Assembly (NCBI GenBank): GCA_002702705.1
Contig: PABH01000033.1
Coordinates: 1-64,000 of the forward strand
Direction of reading: 5' to 3'
DNA: 64,000 nt
Source: Anaerolineaceae bacterium
GTDB lineage: Bacteria; Chloroflexota; Anaerolineae; Anaerolineales; Anaerolineaceae
The position numbers and the translations under genes were made by a program. Shown piece after piece: positions 52,696 to 62,596 of the stretch; the stretch's first letter is position 1; every line of letters starts with the position of its first letter. The notes below the pieces were generated by a model. That model saw nothing but the letters and a program-made list of their open reading frames with translations, searched no databases and was not told where the DNA came from.

Positions 52696-53622
52696 CTACC
52701 GCAGGTATTCAAATAAATTTAATGCTGAGATAGCGCGGCTTCCCACTTCCAGAACTGCCTGATAGGTGATTTCTTGATTTCGCATCAATGAAATGGTTTC
52801 TGCCATATTGGCATCATCATTTTGGGAGAGTAAACTGCTCAGCTCGATCTTCGTCTTTTCCAGATACTCAGTGGCAGATGAAACCTGGCGCTGGCGCGCT
52901 CCATTCGATGTGCGTAATTTATCTACCCCATCTACAGTTGTTTCCATGACACCTAATGCTGTCCGCAGGGCAGTTGTATCATTGTTATTTAATGCATCAC
53001 GAATGTCAATCAGAGCATCCAGGAAGGGTCTAATCTCGTTATCGGCGGTAAAATTCATGGTAATGGATTGCGATGGTCCCAGACTGCGCTGCATCACACC
53101 GGCATCACCCAAATAAACGGCGTGTTGTTTGCCTGGATTGCTTGGGTCGTATTGGGGGTCTGCCGGATCATAGGTTTGTAATTCAATCGGGGCAGTGTTA
53201 ATTTGAAAACCGGAAAAGATGTATTGCCCCTTATGGTTGGTATTGGCAACATCTACAGCTTCATTCAGGATCGCATCTACCTCAACGGCAAGAGCGCTAA
53301 TGCGTTCATCCGCGCCGAGTGTATCATTTAAACCGGCCAAGGTAAGATTTTTCGTGCGAATAGCCAAATCTTCCAATTGTTGTAAAGCAAATTCACTGGC
53401 GCTCATCCAGTCATAGGTTAAAGAAGCGGTATCCAGGTATGCCTGGCTTGTTTTTAACGTGGAACGCAAATTGAGGCTTAAGGAGGCACCGGTCGGATTC
53501 TCAGAAGCATAATTAAAATTCTTGCCGGAAGCTCCCTTTTCCTGTAATTTATGCAGTTGTTCCAGACTCTCTGACATATGGCGTACTGCATTATCCGTGG
53601 ACATTCGACTTGTTACTCGCAT
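52696..53622 (-). CDS. flgL: Flagellar hook-filament junction protein FlgL
   Basis: 308 residues. The flagellin-like N-terminal coiled coil (RVTSRMSTDNAVRHMSESLEQL) and C-terminal helix ending in SRAISALNLFEYLR are typical of FlgL. Joins hook to filament together with FlgK. Last gene of the flagellar operon, 17 nt after flgK, followed by a terminator. Confidence 0.92.
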   Translation of the reverse strand: MRVTSRMSTDNAVRHMSESLEQLHKLQEKGASGKNFNYASENPTGASLSLNLRSTLKTSQAYLDTASLTYDWMSASEFALQQLEDLAIRTKNLTLAGLNDTLGADERISALAVEVDAILNEAVDVANTNHKGQYIFSGFQINTAPIELQTYDPADPQYDPSNPGKQHAVYLGDAGVMQRSLGPSQSITMNFTADNEIRPFLDALIDIRDALNNNDTTALRTALGVMETTVDGVDKLRTSNGARQRQVSSATEYLEKTKIELSSLLSQNDDANMAETISLMRNQEITYQAVLEVGSRAISALNLFEYLR

Positions 53623-53639
53623 CCCAATACCTCACTTTC

Positions 53640-55058
53640 CTATCGTCCAACCAGGCCAAGACCATTGATTACACGTTCTAACATTTCATCATAAGCGTTC
53701 ATTACCCGGGCCGCAGCCTGGTAAGCTCGCTGAAATTTTGCCATATTGGCTGCTTCTTCATCCAGGTTAACACCGGTTACGGATTCACGCTGCATATCCA
53801 TCGCATCTACAACCAAACCCTGGTTATGGGCATTGATTTGTGCCCGTTCAACATCCAACCCCAATTGAGTAACTTGCGATGCATAATAGGCATTTAGCGT
53901 GACTGTTCCGCCGCTCATCACCAGGCTGTTTTGAAGATCAGCAATCTTTTTTGCCAGTCCGCCATCACCAGGCGCGCCTGTTACTTCTGCAGCCGCCAGA
54001 TTGGTCACATTGAGATTGGTGTTCAATCGAAGATCTAAAGCGCCAGTTGGTGGGTTGGCCGGGTCGCCACCCGTGAAGAAATTAAGACCAGTTGTACCAT
54101 CCAGACCGAAACCGGTGCTGTGAAGATTATTAACCTGGTTTGCAAATTCTACAGCTAAAGCATCCAGTGCAGCTTGTTGTTGTGGAATAATGGTATCTCG
54201 AGCAGTTAAAATACCGACCAGTTCACCATGATTAGCAGTAAACGCCGCTCCGGAAGCCCATTGTACCTGTGATAAATTACTATTGGTTGGGTCAGGTACG
54301 GTGGTTAAGGAAAGGGATTCATTTCCCGTAACCAGCATATGCCCACCAATTGAAACAATGACCTGGCCATTCGCCTGGACATTGGAGGTGGCTCCTGCCA
54401 GTTCGGCAAGACGATCTAATAACATATCTCGTTCGTCCAGGAGATCATTGGGCTGTTCACCGATTGAAAAAACACGTGAAATTTCTTTATTTAATTCGGC
54501 GATACGGCTGCCGGCGCTGTTAATTTCACCGACCCGTGTTTTTACCATTAAATCCTGATTGGCACGAATTTTATTCATTTGATCAGCGCGCCGATTAAAA
54601 CCATTCACTAAAGCCTGAGATTGATCTAATAATTGTGCTCTTAAACTGGTATTGGAAGGATCATTGCTTAACATCTGCCAACCATTCCAAAATTCATCCA
54701 TTTTATTTGTCAGACCCTCGGTAGAGGTTTCCGCCAAGGACATTTCAAGCTGCATTAATACATCGCGTTGCGCTTCCCATTCTTTTGCTTCGGATGTGAC
54801 GGATCGAAAACGGGTGTCAAAAAAGCTTAAACTAAACCGTTTGATCATCCCTACTTCGACACCAGTACCGCGAACACCAGCCCCAATACCCCGATCCATA
54901 CCATACAGATTGGAAGGTACAGTGGTTCGCATCACAGCTTCCTGGCGGTGGTACCCTTTGGTATTGGCATTGGCAACATTATGTTCAATAATTTCCATTG
55001 CTTGCGAATTTGCCAGAAGGGCATTTAGTGATAAATTAACACCAGATAAGGTGGGCAT
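53640..55058 (-). CDS. flgK: Flagellar hook-associated protein FlgK
   Basis: 472 residues from ATG 55058, with AGGAG 7 nt upstream; a longer reading overlaps flgN. N-terminal rod motif NALLANSQAMEIIEHNVANANTKGYHR (described by its core, ANANTKGYHRQE) and C-terminal VNLDEEAANMAKFQRAYQAAARVM are the FlgK marks. First hook-filament junction protein. Confidence 0.93.
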   Translation of the reverse strand: MPTLSGVNLSLNALLANSQAMEIIEHNVANANTKGYHRQEAVMRTTVPSNLYGMDRGIGAGVRGTGVEVGMIKRFSLSFFDTRFRSVTSEAKEWEAQRDVLMQLEMSLAETSTEGLTNKMDEFWNGWQMLSNDPSNTSLRAQLLDQSQALVNGFNRRADQMNKIRANQDLMVKTRVGEINSAGSRIAELNKEISRVFSIGEQPNDLLDERDMLLDRLAELAGATSNVQANGQVIVSIGGHMLVTGNESLSLTTVPDPTNSNLSQVQWASGAAFTANHGELVGILTARDTIIPQQQAALDALAVEFANQVNNLHSTGFGLDGTTGLNFFTGGDPANPPTGALDLRLNTNLNVTNLAAAEVTGAPGDGGLAKKIADLQNSLVMSGGTVTLNAYYASQVTQLGLDVERAQINAHNQGLVVDAMDMQRESVTGVNLDEEAANMAKFQRAYQAAARVMNAYDEMLERVINGLGLVGR

Positions 55059-55068
55059 ATTGTTTCTC

Positions 55069-55587
55069 CTAAGCTCGGTGGTCCACACCCCAGCTTTTGC
55101 CAGTATTAAACGCTGGTATATGACTGGGTGGGCGGTAACTTGTTTCGGGCTGGGCTAAATCAATCATGAATTTTTGGGCAGCATGCAGCCAGTCCACCAT
55201 TGAGGTTGCTAACGCCTGATTTCCATAATTTAAGTCACGCGCTTGAGCAACCAGTGTAGAAACGCCATCCCGCAAACGTGAAAGGCGGGTGGCTTGTGAT
55301 TCATCTAAATAAGGAAAAATATCTTCTAAAGAAGAATTTTCGTTTTGAATACCGAATTCCAATTCAATGTCGTGCAGGGTTTTTCGCCGGGCATCATCCA
55401 GCAAACCAAGCTGATCCAATAAAGCTTCTTTTTCTTCTACCACGCACATGAGGGCGTCTGTATCATTCAGTGGTAAAATTTCGCGCTCTTTTTTCGTGAC
55501 CATTACCAGGTCTTGTAAAGTGCGAAATTGTTTTACCATTAAGTTTTCCAAACCCGCCAAGGTTGTCGGAATTTTATTTAGTACCAT
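55069..55587 (-). CDS. flgN: Flagellar export chaperone FlgN
   Basis: 172 residues, all helical, with the FlgN-family opening helix pair (LENLMVKQFRTLQDLVMVTKKERE) and EEKEALLDQL. Chaperone for FlgK and FlgL, which are encoded directly downstream; starts 27 nt after flgM. Confidence 0.85.
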   Translation of the reverse strand: MVLNKIPTTLAGLENLMVKQFRTLQDLVMVTKKEREILPLNDTDALMCVVEEKEALLDQLGLLDDARRKTLHDIELEFGIQNENSSLEDIFPYLDESQATRLSRLRDGVSTLVAQARDLNYGNQALATSMVDWLHAAQKFMIDLAQPETSYRPPSHIPAFNTGKSWGVDHRA

Positions 55588-55614
55588 GAAAATCTCCTAT
55601 AAAGTGAAACCCGT

Positions 55615-55908
55615 TTAGGGTTTAAAGAACCTGGCCAAACGGTTTGCCAGATCTTGCACCGGCACCGTATAGGTTCCATTTTGTACAGATTTCTGCAATT
55701 CTTCGAGTTTTGCAGTTTCTACATCCGATAGTTCACTAAGCGCAACACGCGCTTTGGCTAATAAGCGAGCATTTTCTGAAAATTCCGCTTTATCTCGGGA
55801 ATGTTCTACTCGATTGGTCTCCATCCGCTGTCTTGATTGTTCAACAGAACGAGATTCTTCGGTTTTGTTTGATGAGAGTGGATTAATTCCGTTATTTTCG
55901 ATTTTCAT
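55615..55908 (-). CDS. flgM: Anti-sigma-28 factor FlgM
   Basis: 97 residues. A disordered N-terminal half (Ser/Arg/Glu rich) and the C-terminal FlgM helix with KVQNGTYTVP-like motif (SVQNGTYTVPVQDLANRLARFF). Holds FliA (encoded 2 kb upstream in the same operon) inactive until exported through the completed hook-basal body. Confidence 0.88.
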   Translation of the reverse strand: MKIENNGINPLSSNKTEESRSVEQSRQRMETNRVEHSRDKAEFSENARLLAKARVALSELSDVETAKLEELQKSVQNGTYTVPVQDLANRLARFFKP

Positions 55909-55975
55909 GAGTACCTCCAGTTTGGCGGGTCTATTTTTTGTACTACTCTATTAATCGGCAACCCGGTCAAAAACT

Positions 55976-56716
55976 TTAGTACTTTCTCATATTAATTGCG
56001 AGATTGATCATCGAATCAGTTTGTTGGAATAATCGGGTGGAGATCTGAAAAGAACGCTGCAGCGTCATGAGATGGGTCATCTCTTGTGCCATATCCACAT
56101 TTGATTGTTCCAAAGCCTGTGCTCGAATTAAGCCATAGCCGTTCTGCCCGGGCACATTCGCCTGTGCAGCACCAGAGACATCGGTGGCTAAAAAGACATT
56201 TTGCCCAAAGGATGATAAAGCGGTTGGGTTAGCGAAACGGGAAAGCTGTACTGTACCCACTTCCTGCCATCCGGCATCCGTTAATGCAGATACCTGTCCA
56301 TTTGGACCCACAGAAACATTTTGTGTGCCAGCGGGTAGTGTGCCTTGCCAGATCAGCGGATAACCACTGCCATTTACCAGGTTATTCTCGGCATCCAGTT
56401 GAAAATGACCATCTCGCGTATAAGCTGTTCTGCCATCCGGAAGCTCAACCGCAAAAAATCCTTCTCCCTCGATAGCCCAATCCAATGAACTGCCGGTCAT
56501 TTGAAAACTGCCCTGGTGCATTAAAGCCTGGGTAGAAGCAAATTGAATACCGTCCTTCATCCCATTCGCGGCTAACAGTTCTTGAAAATTGGAACGATTT
56601 GACTTGTATCCTACCGTGTTTACATTGGCCAGGTTATTACTTACCACATCAAGGTCCAATAAACGGTTGAGCATATCTACTTTTGAAATATTTAATGTAT
56701 GGAATAATGATGTCAT
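55976..56716 (-). CDS. flgG: Flagellar rod protein, FlgG-like
   Basis: 246 residues. N-terminal rod motif VVSNNLANVNTVGYKSNRSNFQELL (core NNLANVNTVGYK) and C-terminal SNVDMAQEMTHLMTLQRSFQ. The middle EGEGFFAVELPDG...YTRDGHF block is typical. By order and motif it is the distal rod protein (FlhP/FlgG type) while the gene upstream is the FlgF/FlhO type; the two names could be swapped. Confidence 0.85.
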   Translation of the reverse strand: MTSLFHTLNISKVDMLNRLLDLDVVSNNLANVNTVGYKSNRSNFQELLAANGMKDGIQFASTQALMHQGSFQMTGSSLDWAIEGEGFFAVELPDGRTAYTRDGHFQLDAENNLVNGSGYPLIWQGTLPAGTQNVSVGPNGQVSALTDAGWQEVGTVQLSRFANPTALSSFGQNVFLATDVSGAAQANVPGQNGYGLIRAQALEQSNVDMAQEMTHLMTLQRSFQISTRLFQQTDSMINLAINMRKY

Positions 56717-56727
56717 GTTGTTACCTC

Positions 56728-57489
56728 CTAACCAATCCGGCCTAAGGTTGAGATGGCTTTACCGGTTAATTCATCTTGATTCTGCACCATTTTCTGAGCA
56801 GCCTCATAAGTACGCGCAACTTCCACTAATTGAGTCATTAGCTGGGTTGGATTAACATTCGACATTTCGAGGTAGCCTTGTAATACTTGAGGAGAGCCTT
56901 CACCGGTAGCTGCTGCTGCGGCTTCAAATAAATTTCCTTCATCCGGTGTTAATTCCTCGGCTGGATTCTCAAAGATGACCATGCCGATTTGGGCGATTAA
57001 GTTGTCTTCAGATAAAACCTGACCATTCTGATCGATTAGAATTTGTCCATTTGGTAAGGTGATATGGTTTCCATTTTCATCTAACACATAATTACCATCC
57101 ACGGTTACCAATTGACCTTCCGCATCTCGGATAAATCTGCCATCACGGGTATAACGTTCGCCAGCTTCGGTTTCAATTCTGAAAAAACCTTCACCTTCTA
57201 ACGCCAGGTCAAACATATTGCCAGTTAATTGCAAAGCCCCTTGGGTAAAATCGCTGATTTCCGGTGCGTTTTCCACACCCAGACCCAACATGCCCGAGTA
57301 TGTCATTGCGGAAAGATTTTGTAGGTTGCCTGGCGGAAATACCACAGGCGTTTTCCAAAATTCATCAAATGAGCTCAATACCTGTTTAAATCCCGGGGTA
57401 TCCATATTCGCTGCGTTATGAGCCAAAACCTGCTGGCGATTTGCATTCGCCACCATGGCGGAAACTGCAGAATAAAATCCTTTAATCAT
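56728..57489 (-). CDS. flgF: Flagellar rod protein, FlgF/FlhO-like
   Basis: 253 residues. Starts MIKGFYSAVSAMVANANRQQ with the rod motif HNAANMDTPGFKQ, contains LEGEGFFRIETEAGERYTRDGRF and ends SNVNPTQLMTQLVEVARTYEA. A paralogue of the gene just downstream, 11 nt away. No L- or P-ring genes follow, fitting a single-membrane cell. Confidence 0.85.
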   Translation of the reverse strand: MIKGFYSAVSAMVANANRQQVLAHNAANMDTPGFKQVLSSFDEFWKTPVVFPPGNLQNLSAMTYSGMLGLGVENAPEISDFTQGALQLTGNMFDLALEGEGFFRIETEAGERYTRDGRFIRDAEGQLVTVDGNYVLDENGNHITLPNGQILIDQNGQVLSEDNLIAQIGMVIFENPAEELTPDEGNLFEAAAAATGEGSPQVLQGYLEMSNVNPTQLMTQLVEVARTYEAAQKMVQNQDELTGKAISTLGRIG

Positions 57490-57491
57490 TC

Positions 57492-57920
57492 CTATACTCC
57501 TTTTGTGTACTGGCTGTAAGCGAAACGATTTACACTGACAACCATGCGGACTTCATCTCGTGTCATTCCCATTTGGCGGGCAATATCAACATCGGCCATG
57601 TTTGCTGATGACATTGCCATCACCATTCTGTTGCGTTCCATCGCGGAATTTGCCATGGGTTGGCCGGAAGAAATACTGGCGAGGGGCTGGCTAGATTTGC
57701 TAATTTCAAGCAATTTTTGAAAACCGGTTTGCTGCATCATTCCGCCAACAGCTGCAGGGGAGGCGGATTTTTGTTGGGGTTTCACCAATTCGCGCATTTC
57801 CTCGACAACAGGACCCAGTCGTTTGGCCTGGTCATTCCGGCCTTGTACCAGAGCTGTTTCACGTGCCAATTGGATTAGACGATAGGTATCATTGAGGGAA
57901 ACGGAAGATATACTAGCCAT
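57492..57920 (-). CDS. Unknown flagellar-operon protein with a C-terminal HTH-like segment
   Basis: 142 residues, start overlapping the fliA stop by 8 nt. The N-terminal half is helical and basic, the middle is Ser/Gln/Met rich, and the last 40 residues read ADVDIARQMGMTRDEVRMVVSVNR, a pattern like a helix-turn-helix or the C-terminal motif seen in small proteins that follow sigma factors in other flagellar operons (for example SwrB-like proteins). That comparison is by eye. No family is recognised with confidence. Confidence 0.7.
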   Translation of the reverse strand: MASISSVSLNDTYRLIQLARETALVQGRNDQAKRLGPVVEEMRELVKPQQKSASPAAVGGMMQQTGFQKLLEISKSSQPLASISSGQPMANSAMERNRMVMAMSSANMADVDIARQMGMTRDEVRMVVSVNRFAYSQYTKGV

Positions 57921-58668
57921 CGCTTAACACCGCCTTTAGATTCAAAATTGCTTTGGCATGGATTTGGGAAACCCTGGATTCAGTTACATCCAAAACTTTG
58001 CCAATTTCTTTTAAGGTTAATTCTTCAATGTAATAAAGAGATAGGACCAATTGCTCTCGTTCTGCTAATTTTTGAATTGCTTCTACCAAACTTTCTTTTA
58101 ATTCAGCATCTGCAAAAATAGAGGATGGATCGGGCTGGTCTTCATCTTTAAGGGTCTCGTGGAAGGAAAGATCATTATCTTTTCCGGTAATTACCATCGT
58201 ATCTAGTGATAACACAACACGATTGGCATCATCCAATGCCTGTTGAACTTTATCCAGACGAATGCCCAGGTGCGAGGCGATTTCTTCTTCGGAAGGTTCT
58301 CGTTGTTCTGTCTCCCAAAGTTCGGTGATGGCTTGTTGTATGGTACGTACCCGTTGGCGAGCACCACGCGACATCCAATCGGATGAACGCATATAATCCA
58401 AAATTTTTCCTCGAATACGAACACTGGCATAGGTTGAAAATTTGGTGCCATAATTCGGGTCAAAACGATCCACAGCTTCAATCAAACCGATCAACCCCTG
58501 GTGGGCTAAATCTTCGTATTCCATACCCATATCTTGTGAAATGCCCATCCGGCCTAATAAATAATGCACCAAAGGAACAGACTTTAATACCAAAGCTTCC
58601 CTTACTTCAGCAGAATGGGTTTCTTGGAATTCTTTCCACAGATCAGTTTCTGTTTTTTCTTTCAGCAT
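57913..58668 (-). CDS. fliA: Flagellar sigma factor FliA (sigma-28)
   Basis: 251 residues. Region 2 with EDLAHQGLIGLIEAVDRFDP and FSTYASVRIRGKILDYMR, region 3 with the FliA-typical SDWMSRGARQRVR, region 4 with LTLKEIGKVLDVTESRVSQIH. Directs late flagellar and chemotaxis gene transcription; held by FlgM. Position after flhF matches flhA-flhF-(flhG)-fliA orders, except that a small membrane protein replaces flhG. Confidence 0.95.
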   Translation of the reverse strand: MLKEKTETDLWKEFQETHSAEVREALVLKSVPLVHYLLGRMGISQDMGMEYEDLAHQGLIGLIEAVDRFDPNYGTKFSTYASVRIRGKILDYMRSSDWMSRGARQRVRTIQQAITELWETEQREPSEEEIASHLGIRLDKVQQALDDANRVVLSLDTMVITGKDNDLSFHETLKDEDQPDPSSIFADAELKESLVEAIQKLAEREQLVLSLYYIEELTLKEIGKVLDVTESRVSQIHAKAILNLKAVLSDG

Positions 58669-58685
58669 GGTTTTTCGTCCTTAGA

Positions 58686-59114
58686 TTACCCAACATCCAT
58701 GTTCTGTCTATTATTGGAGAACGCTTCATCCTCAGCGTCTTCATTTTGATTGTTGTTATCTTGCTGTTTTTCTAAAGCTTCTTGATGTAATATTTTGACG
58801 GTTTTTAATGCGCCATTTGAAATGGTTAAACTGAAGATCCATAACAAAAGGCCAGTTGATAAAATCGTAATGGCGGTACGGACAAACACATCCAACCATT
58901 TTGCCCCGGATAAATAAGACATCCCAGCTACCACCAGGGCTAACAGGATGGTGAAGATTAAAGCGAAGCTGTACACTAATTCTAAAAAGATGGGCAATTG
59001 CACTCTTTCTTTTGGTTTTTTTTCTTTTTTGTTTTTCTTTTCTTCTGATTCGTTTTCATCTTCCCATTCATCAAATTCATCATCAGAGAATTCAAAATCT
59101 TTTTCGTTTGCCAT
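58686..59114 (-). CDS. Small two-span membrane protein of the flagellar operon
   Basis: 142 residues. A highly charged N-terminus (about 1-38: an acidic run then a Lys/Glu run), two hydrophobic segments at about 47-68 and 77-100, and a Gln/Asn-rich acidic tail. No family recognised. It occupies the slot between flhF and fliA where flhG normally lies, 3 nt after flhF, so a role tied to flagellar placement or number is conceivable but unproven. Confidence 0.72.
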   Translation of the reverse strand: MANEKDFEFSDDEFDEWEDENESEEKKNKKEKKPKERVQLPIFLELVYSFALIFTILLALVVAGMSYLSGAKWLDVFVRTAITILSTGLLLWIFSLTISNGALKTVKILHQEALEKQQDNNNQNEDAEDEAFSNNRQNMDVG

Positions 59115-59117
59115 GAG

Positions 59118-60467
59118 TTAATCCCATCCTTTCCCGAATAAAGCGGAAACAATTTTTCCGGCTGTGGCTTGTCGTAAGTCACCCAAGATTTGTTTGCCGG
59201 AAGAGAATAAAACCATTGGTAATTGGCTTTGATAAACAAAATTGTATACACTACCGAACGAATACGTTTCGTCCATTTTGGTAATTATTAATCCACGAAT
59301 TTTAAATAACCCTAAAGAAGCCACCGCTTGAATTAAATCGGCTTCTTTGGTTGTTGCCGGAGAAACCAGATAGGTGGAACGTTCCGGCAGCCGTGTTAAC
59401 ATAGCCCCTAATTCCACCATTTGTTCTTCATCACAAGGGTTGTATCCTGGAGTATCAATTAATAAAACATCGGCTTGATGATTGGCTTGAATCAGATTGG
59501 TTAGGTCTTCCGGTGTGTACACCAGACGTAAAGGAACCCCAATAGCATCGGCGTATGCTCGTGTTTCTGCAATTGCCCCAGCTCGCACGGTATCCGCGCT
59601 GACCCAGATCACTTTTTTACCGAGTGATTTGGAGAAGTGGACCGCTAATTTGGAAATAGTTGTCGTTTTTCCACTGCCGCTGGCGCCTACCAAACAGATG
59701 ATTTTGTTGGGAACGATCGTCAGAAAGTTTTCTTCCACATTTAAGCCAGCTTCTAATTGTTTCCGCACCAGAGTCATACTGCGTGATTCATCTGCTAATA
59801 AGGCCGGGCTGAAGGCTGTTAAGGTGGTTTGCACCAATCGATCTACCAGACCCTGATCCACACCCTGTGCGACCAGACGTTGTTGAGTTTGTGCCAGGCC
59901 CTCCGGAATACGAGTGGATAATTTTTGATCCATCTGTGTTGAAGGAGGTTGTGTGTTGGGTATTTGTCTGCCAGGTACGGTTTGAACTGCAGGTTTATCT
60001 GCTGGAAAAACAACGGACGGCTCTCGTTTGATGACCGAAGAATTTACAGCAGCTTTTTGACGTTCGATATACCGGTTTTGATCTTCAGAAGAACGTTTCA
60101 CACTTGGGTTGGGCACAGTTTGGGTTTCCGTTTGATAATAGGGATTTACCGGTTTTTTAGCTGGTTTATCCTCGGTTTGGTCCGAAACCCACTCAATCTG
60201 TGCGGTTGATTCTTGCCAATCCACTCCTTGTCCATCCTGGCGTGGTTTGACAACCGGAGCTGCTTTTTTCTGTTGGCTGTTAGGCTGTTGTTTTTTATCC
60301 GGTGCCATTGCAATCACTTCAATACCGGGTTTTCGCCAAACCTGCCAGGGCTGCCCTAAAGGAACTTCACGCGAGGAAAGTACAATCGCTTCTGATCCCA
60401 ATTCTTTTTGAACCAGCTGCAGGGCTTCCATCATGGTTTCTGCTTGAAATTTTTTCGTTGGCATCAA
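59118..60467 (-). CDS. flhF: Flagellar biosynthesis GTPase FlhF
   Basis: 449 residues. N-terminal FlhF segment (MEALQLVQKELGSEAIVLSSREV), a low-complexity Gln/Pro-rich linker at about 60-185, the N helical bundle, then the SRP-type GTPase with P-loop GASGSGKTT at 261-269 and IDTPGYN. Controls where flagella form. The expected partner ATPase FlhG is not encoded next to it. Starts 5 nt after flhA. Confidence 0.93.
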   Translation of the reverse strand: MMPTKKFQAETMMEALQLVQKELGSEAIVLSSREVPLGQPWQVWRKPGIEVIAMAPDKKQQPNSQQKKAAPVVKPRQDGQGVDWQESTAQIEWVSDQTEDKPAKKPVNPYYQTETQTVPNPSVKRSSEDQNRYIERQKAAVNSSVIKREPSVVFPADKPAVQTVPGRQIPNTQPPSTQMDQKLSTRIPEGLAQTQQRLVAQGVDQGLVDRLVQTTLTAFSPALLADESRSMTLVRKQLEAGLNVEENFLTIVPNKIICLVGASGSGKTTTISKLAVHFSKSLGKKVIWVSADTVRAGAIAETRAYADAIGVPLRLVYTPEDLTNLIQANHQADVLLIDTPGYNPCDEEQMVELGAMLTRLPERSTYLVSPATTKEADLIQAVASLGLFKIRGLIITKMDETYSFGSVYNFVYQSQLPMVLFSSGKQILGDLRQATAGKIVSALFGKGWD

Positions 60468-60472
60468 AACCT

Positions 60473-62575
60473 CTAATTAACCTGCACCATACCATGTGCT
60501 TTCACACGGGTACCGGGGCTGACTTCAGAAAAAGCTAATACAACCAGGTTGGGGAGAGATTGCTCAACCAACCGTCGAAACGCCAGACGTAATTCTCGGG
60601 GGCACAAAAGTATGGGGAAAAATCCTTGTTTTGCCAAATTTTCCATTTGTTCCCCGGTTTGAGCCACAATTTGCTGGGCAGTCATTGCATCTACCTGGAA
60701 CCCAGGGCCATTTTCAGCGGGTGCCAATGCCTGACGTAATTTCGATTCCACATTGGGTGCAAAAGTAAAAACGTGCAGCATATTGTTTTGATCGCGGTAC
60801 ATATTTGATAATGTATTTGCCATGGTTTGGCGGACTGCTTCTGCCAGGATATTTGGATCCCGTGTGACCGCCGCATTATTTGCAACCACTTCTAATATGC
60901 CCACCATGTCACGTACTGGCACTCGTTCTCGCAATAAATTCCTCAAAATGGCTTGTAATTCACCCAAAGAAATCATTTCCGGCACCACGCCATCGACAGA
61001 AGCAGGTGATTTTTTGCGAATTTGATTAATGATTTCTTGTACCATTTGGCGGCTTAATAATTCAGGAGCGTTATTTCGCACCACTTCGGTTAGGTGGGTA
61101 CTTAACACGGAGAAGGGGTTCACCACGGTGTAACCTTTTAATTCGGCCTGTCCTTGTTCAGATTCATAGATCCATAATGCTGGTAATCCAAATGCCGGTT
61201 CGGTTGTATCCACACCTGGGATATTGTCATCTACCTCTGGGCCAGGGATGGCTAATAACCGATCCATTAATAATTCTCCACTGGCAACTTCTTGGCCGCG
61301 GATTTTTACTTTATATTCCTGGGGCTGTAATCGCAGGTTATCGCGGATACGCACAACGGGTAAGATCAGACCAATTTCACTCATCAATTGGCGCCGGATG
61401 CTGGTAATACGCCGCAGCAAATTATCTTGGGAATCATCGTCGATCATGGGGATCAGACTATAACCAATCTCCAATTCAATTGGATCAACGACCACCATTT
61501 CTAACATATCTTCTGGGCTTTCTGGTTCGGCAGGTCCTGCAGCCGCAGCCATCTGCTGCTGCATTTGTAATTCTTGTGGTGACACCAAAACTTCGTCCGG
61601 GGTTGCTTTTTTTACAAAATAAGCCGCGGCACCCAAACCAGCACCAATCAGGAAGAACGGTACTTTGGGCATACCAGGAATAAAGCCTAACAACAATGTG
61701 ATACCGGCTGCGGCTACTAAAACACGAATATTGGAAAGCTGCCCAAAGAGGTCATCACCTAAAGAGTCTTCCGAGTTGGAGCGGGTAACGATCAAACCAG
61801 CAGAAGCGGAAACGAGGAGGGCTGGGATTTGCACGGCCAGGCCTGCTCCAATTGTCAAGAGGGCATAACCTTGAAGCGCTTCCATTGCGGGTAATCCACG
61901 TTGGATAACGCCGGTAGCAATACCACCAACGATATTAACCAACATGATGATGATGGCTGCAATGGCATCTCCTTTAACAAATTTACTGGCACCATCCATT
62001 GCTCCATAAAAATCAGCTTCCGCTTCCACTGCTTTCCGGCGTTGACGGGCTTGATTTTCATCAATTAATCCGGAATTTAAATCGGCGTCGATTGCCATTT
62101 GTTTTCCGGGCATAGCATCTAATGTAAACCGAGCGGAGACTTCTGCCACACGACCCGCACCATTATTGATAACCACAAATTGGATGATCATCAAAATCAG
62201 GAATAAAACCACACCGACAATATAATCGCCGCCAACAATCAGGTTACCGAAGGTAGCCACAATTTTTCCAGCGGCTCCCTCAACCAAAATCTGACGAGTG
62301 ATCGAGATATTAATGCCAAGTCTTAATAAGGTCACCAGCAATAATACAGTGGGAAACACGGAGAATTCCATTGGTTCTCGGATGAACATAACCAATAAAA
62401 TGATTCCAATTGAAATCGTAATGCTGAGTGCCAACATCAAGTCCACCATAGCGGCCGGGATGGGGACAACCATCAAAGCGACCAAAGTGATGACGCCAAA
62501 GATCATGGCAAGATCTTTTGAACGGAAAATACTTTGAAGTGAGCTTAAAAATGCATTACGAGAAGCAGTTGTCAT
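60473..62575 (-). CDS. flhA: Flagellar export apparatus protein FlhA
   Basis: 700 residues, normal length. About eight N-terminal helices (to about 330) with the FHIPEP-type loop RFTLDAMPGKQMAIDADLNSGLI in short form DAMPGKQMAIDADL, then a linker and the cytoplasmic FlhA-C domain with LxxxVV..PELLSRQMVQEII. Central component of the export gate, together with FlhB and FliR encoded upstream. Confidence 0.95.
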   Translation of the reverse strand: MTTASRNAFLSSLQSIFRSKDLAMIFGVITLVALMVVPIPAAMVDLMLALSITISIGIILLVMFIREPMEFSVFPTVLLLVTLLRLGINISITRQILVEGAAGKIVATFGNLIVGGDYIVGVVLFLILMIIQFVVINNGAGRVAEVSARFTLDAMPGKQMAIDADLNSGLIDENQARQRRKAVEAEADFYGAMDGASKFVKGDAIAAIIIMLVNIVGGIATGVIQRGLPAMEALQGYALLTIGAGLAVQIPALLVSASAGLIVTRSNSEDSLGDDLFGQLSNIRVLVAAAGITLLLGFIPGMPKVPFFLIGAGLGAAAYFVKKATPDEVLVSPQELQMQQQMAAAAGPAEPESPEDMLEMVVVDPIELEIGYSLIPMIDDDSQDNLLRRITSIRRQLMSEIGLILPVVRIRDNLRLQPQEYKVKIRGQEVASGELLMDRLLAIPGPEVDDNIPGVDTTEPAFGLPALWIYESEQGQAELKGYTVVNPFSVLSTHLTEVVRNNAPELLSRQMVQEIINQIRKKSPASVDGVVPEMISLGELQAILRNLLRERVPVRDMVGILEVVANNAAVTRDPNILAEAVRQTMANTLSNMYRDQNNMLHVFTFAPNVESKLRQALAPAENGPGFQVDAMTAQQIVAQTGEQMENLAKQGFFPILLCPRELRLAFRRLVEQSLPNLVVLAFSEVSPGTRVKAHGMVQVN

Positions 62576-62596
62576 AGGTTTTCCTTTATGTATCCT

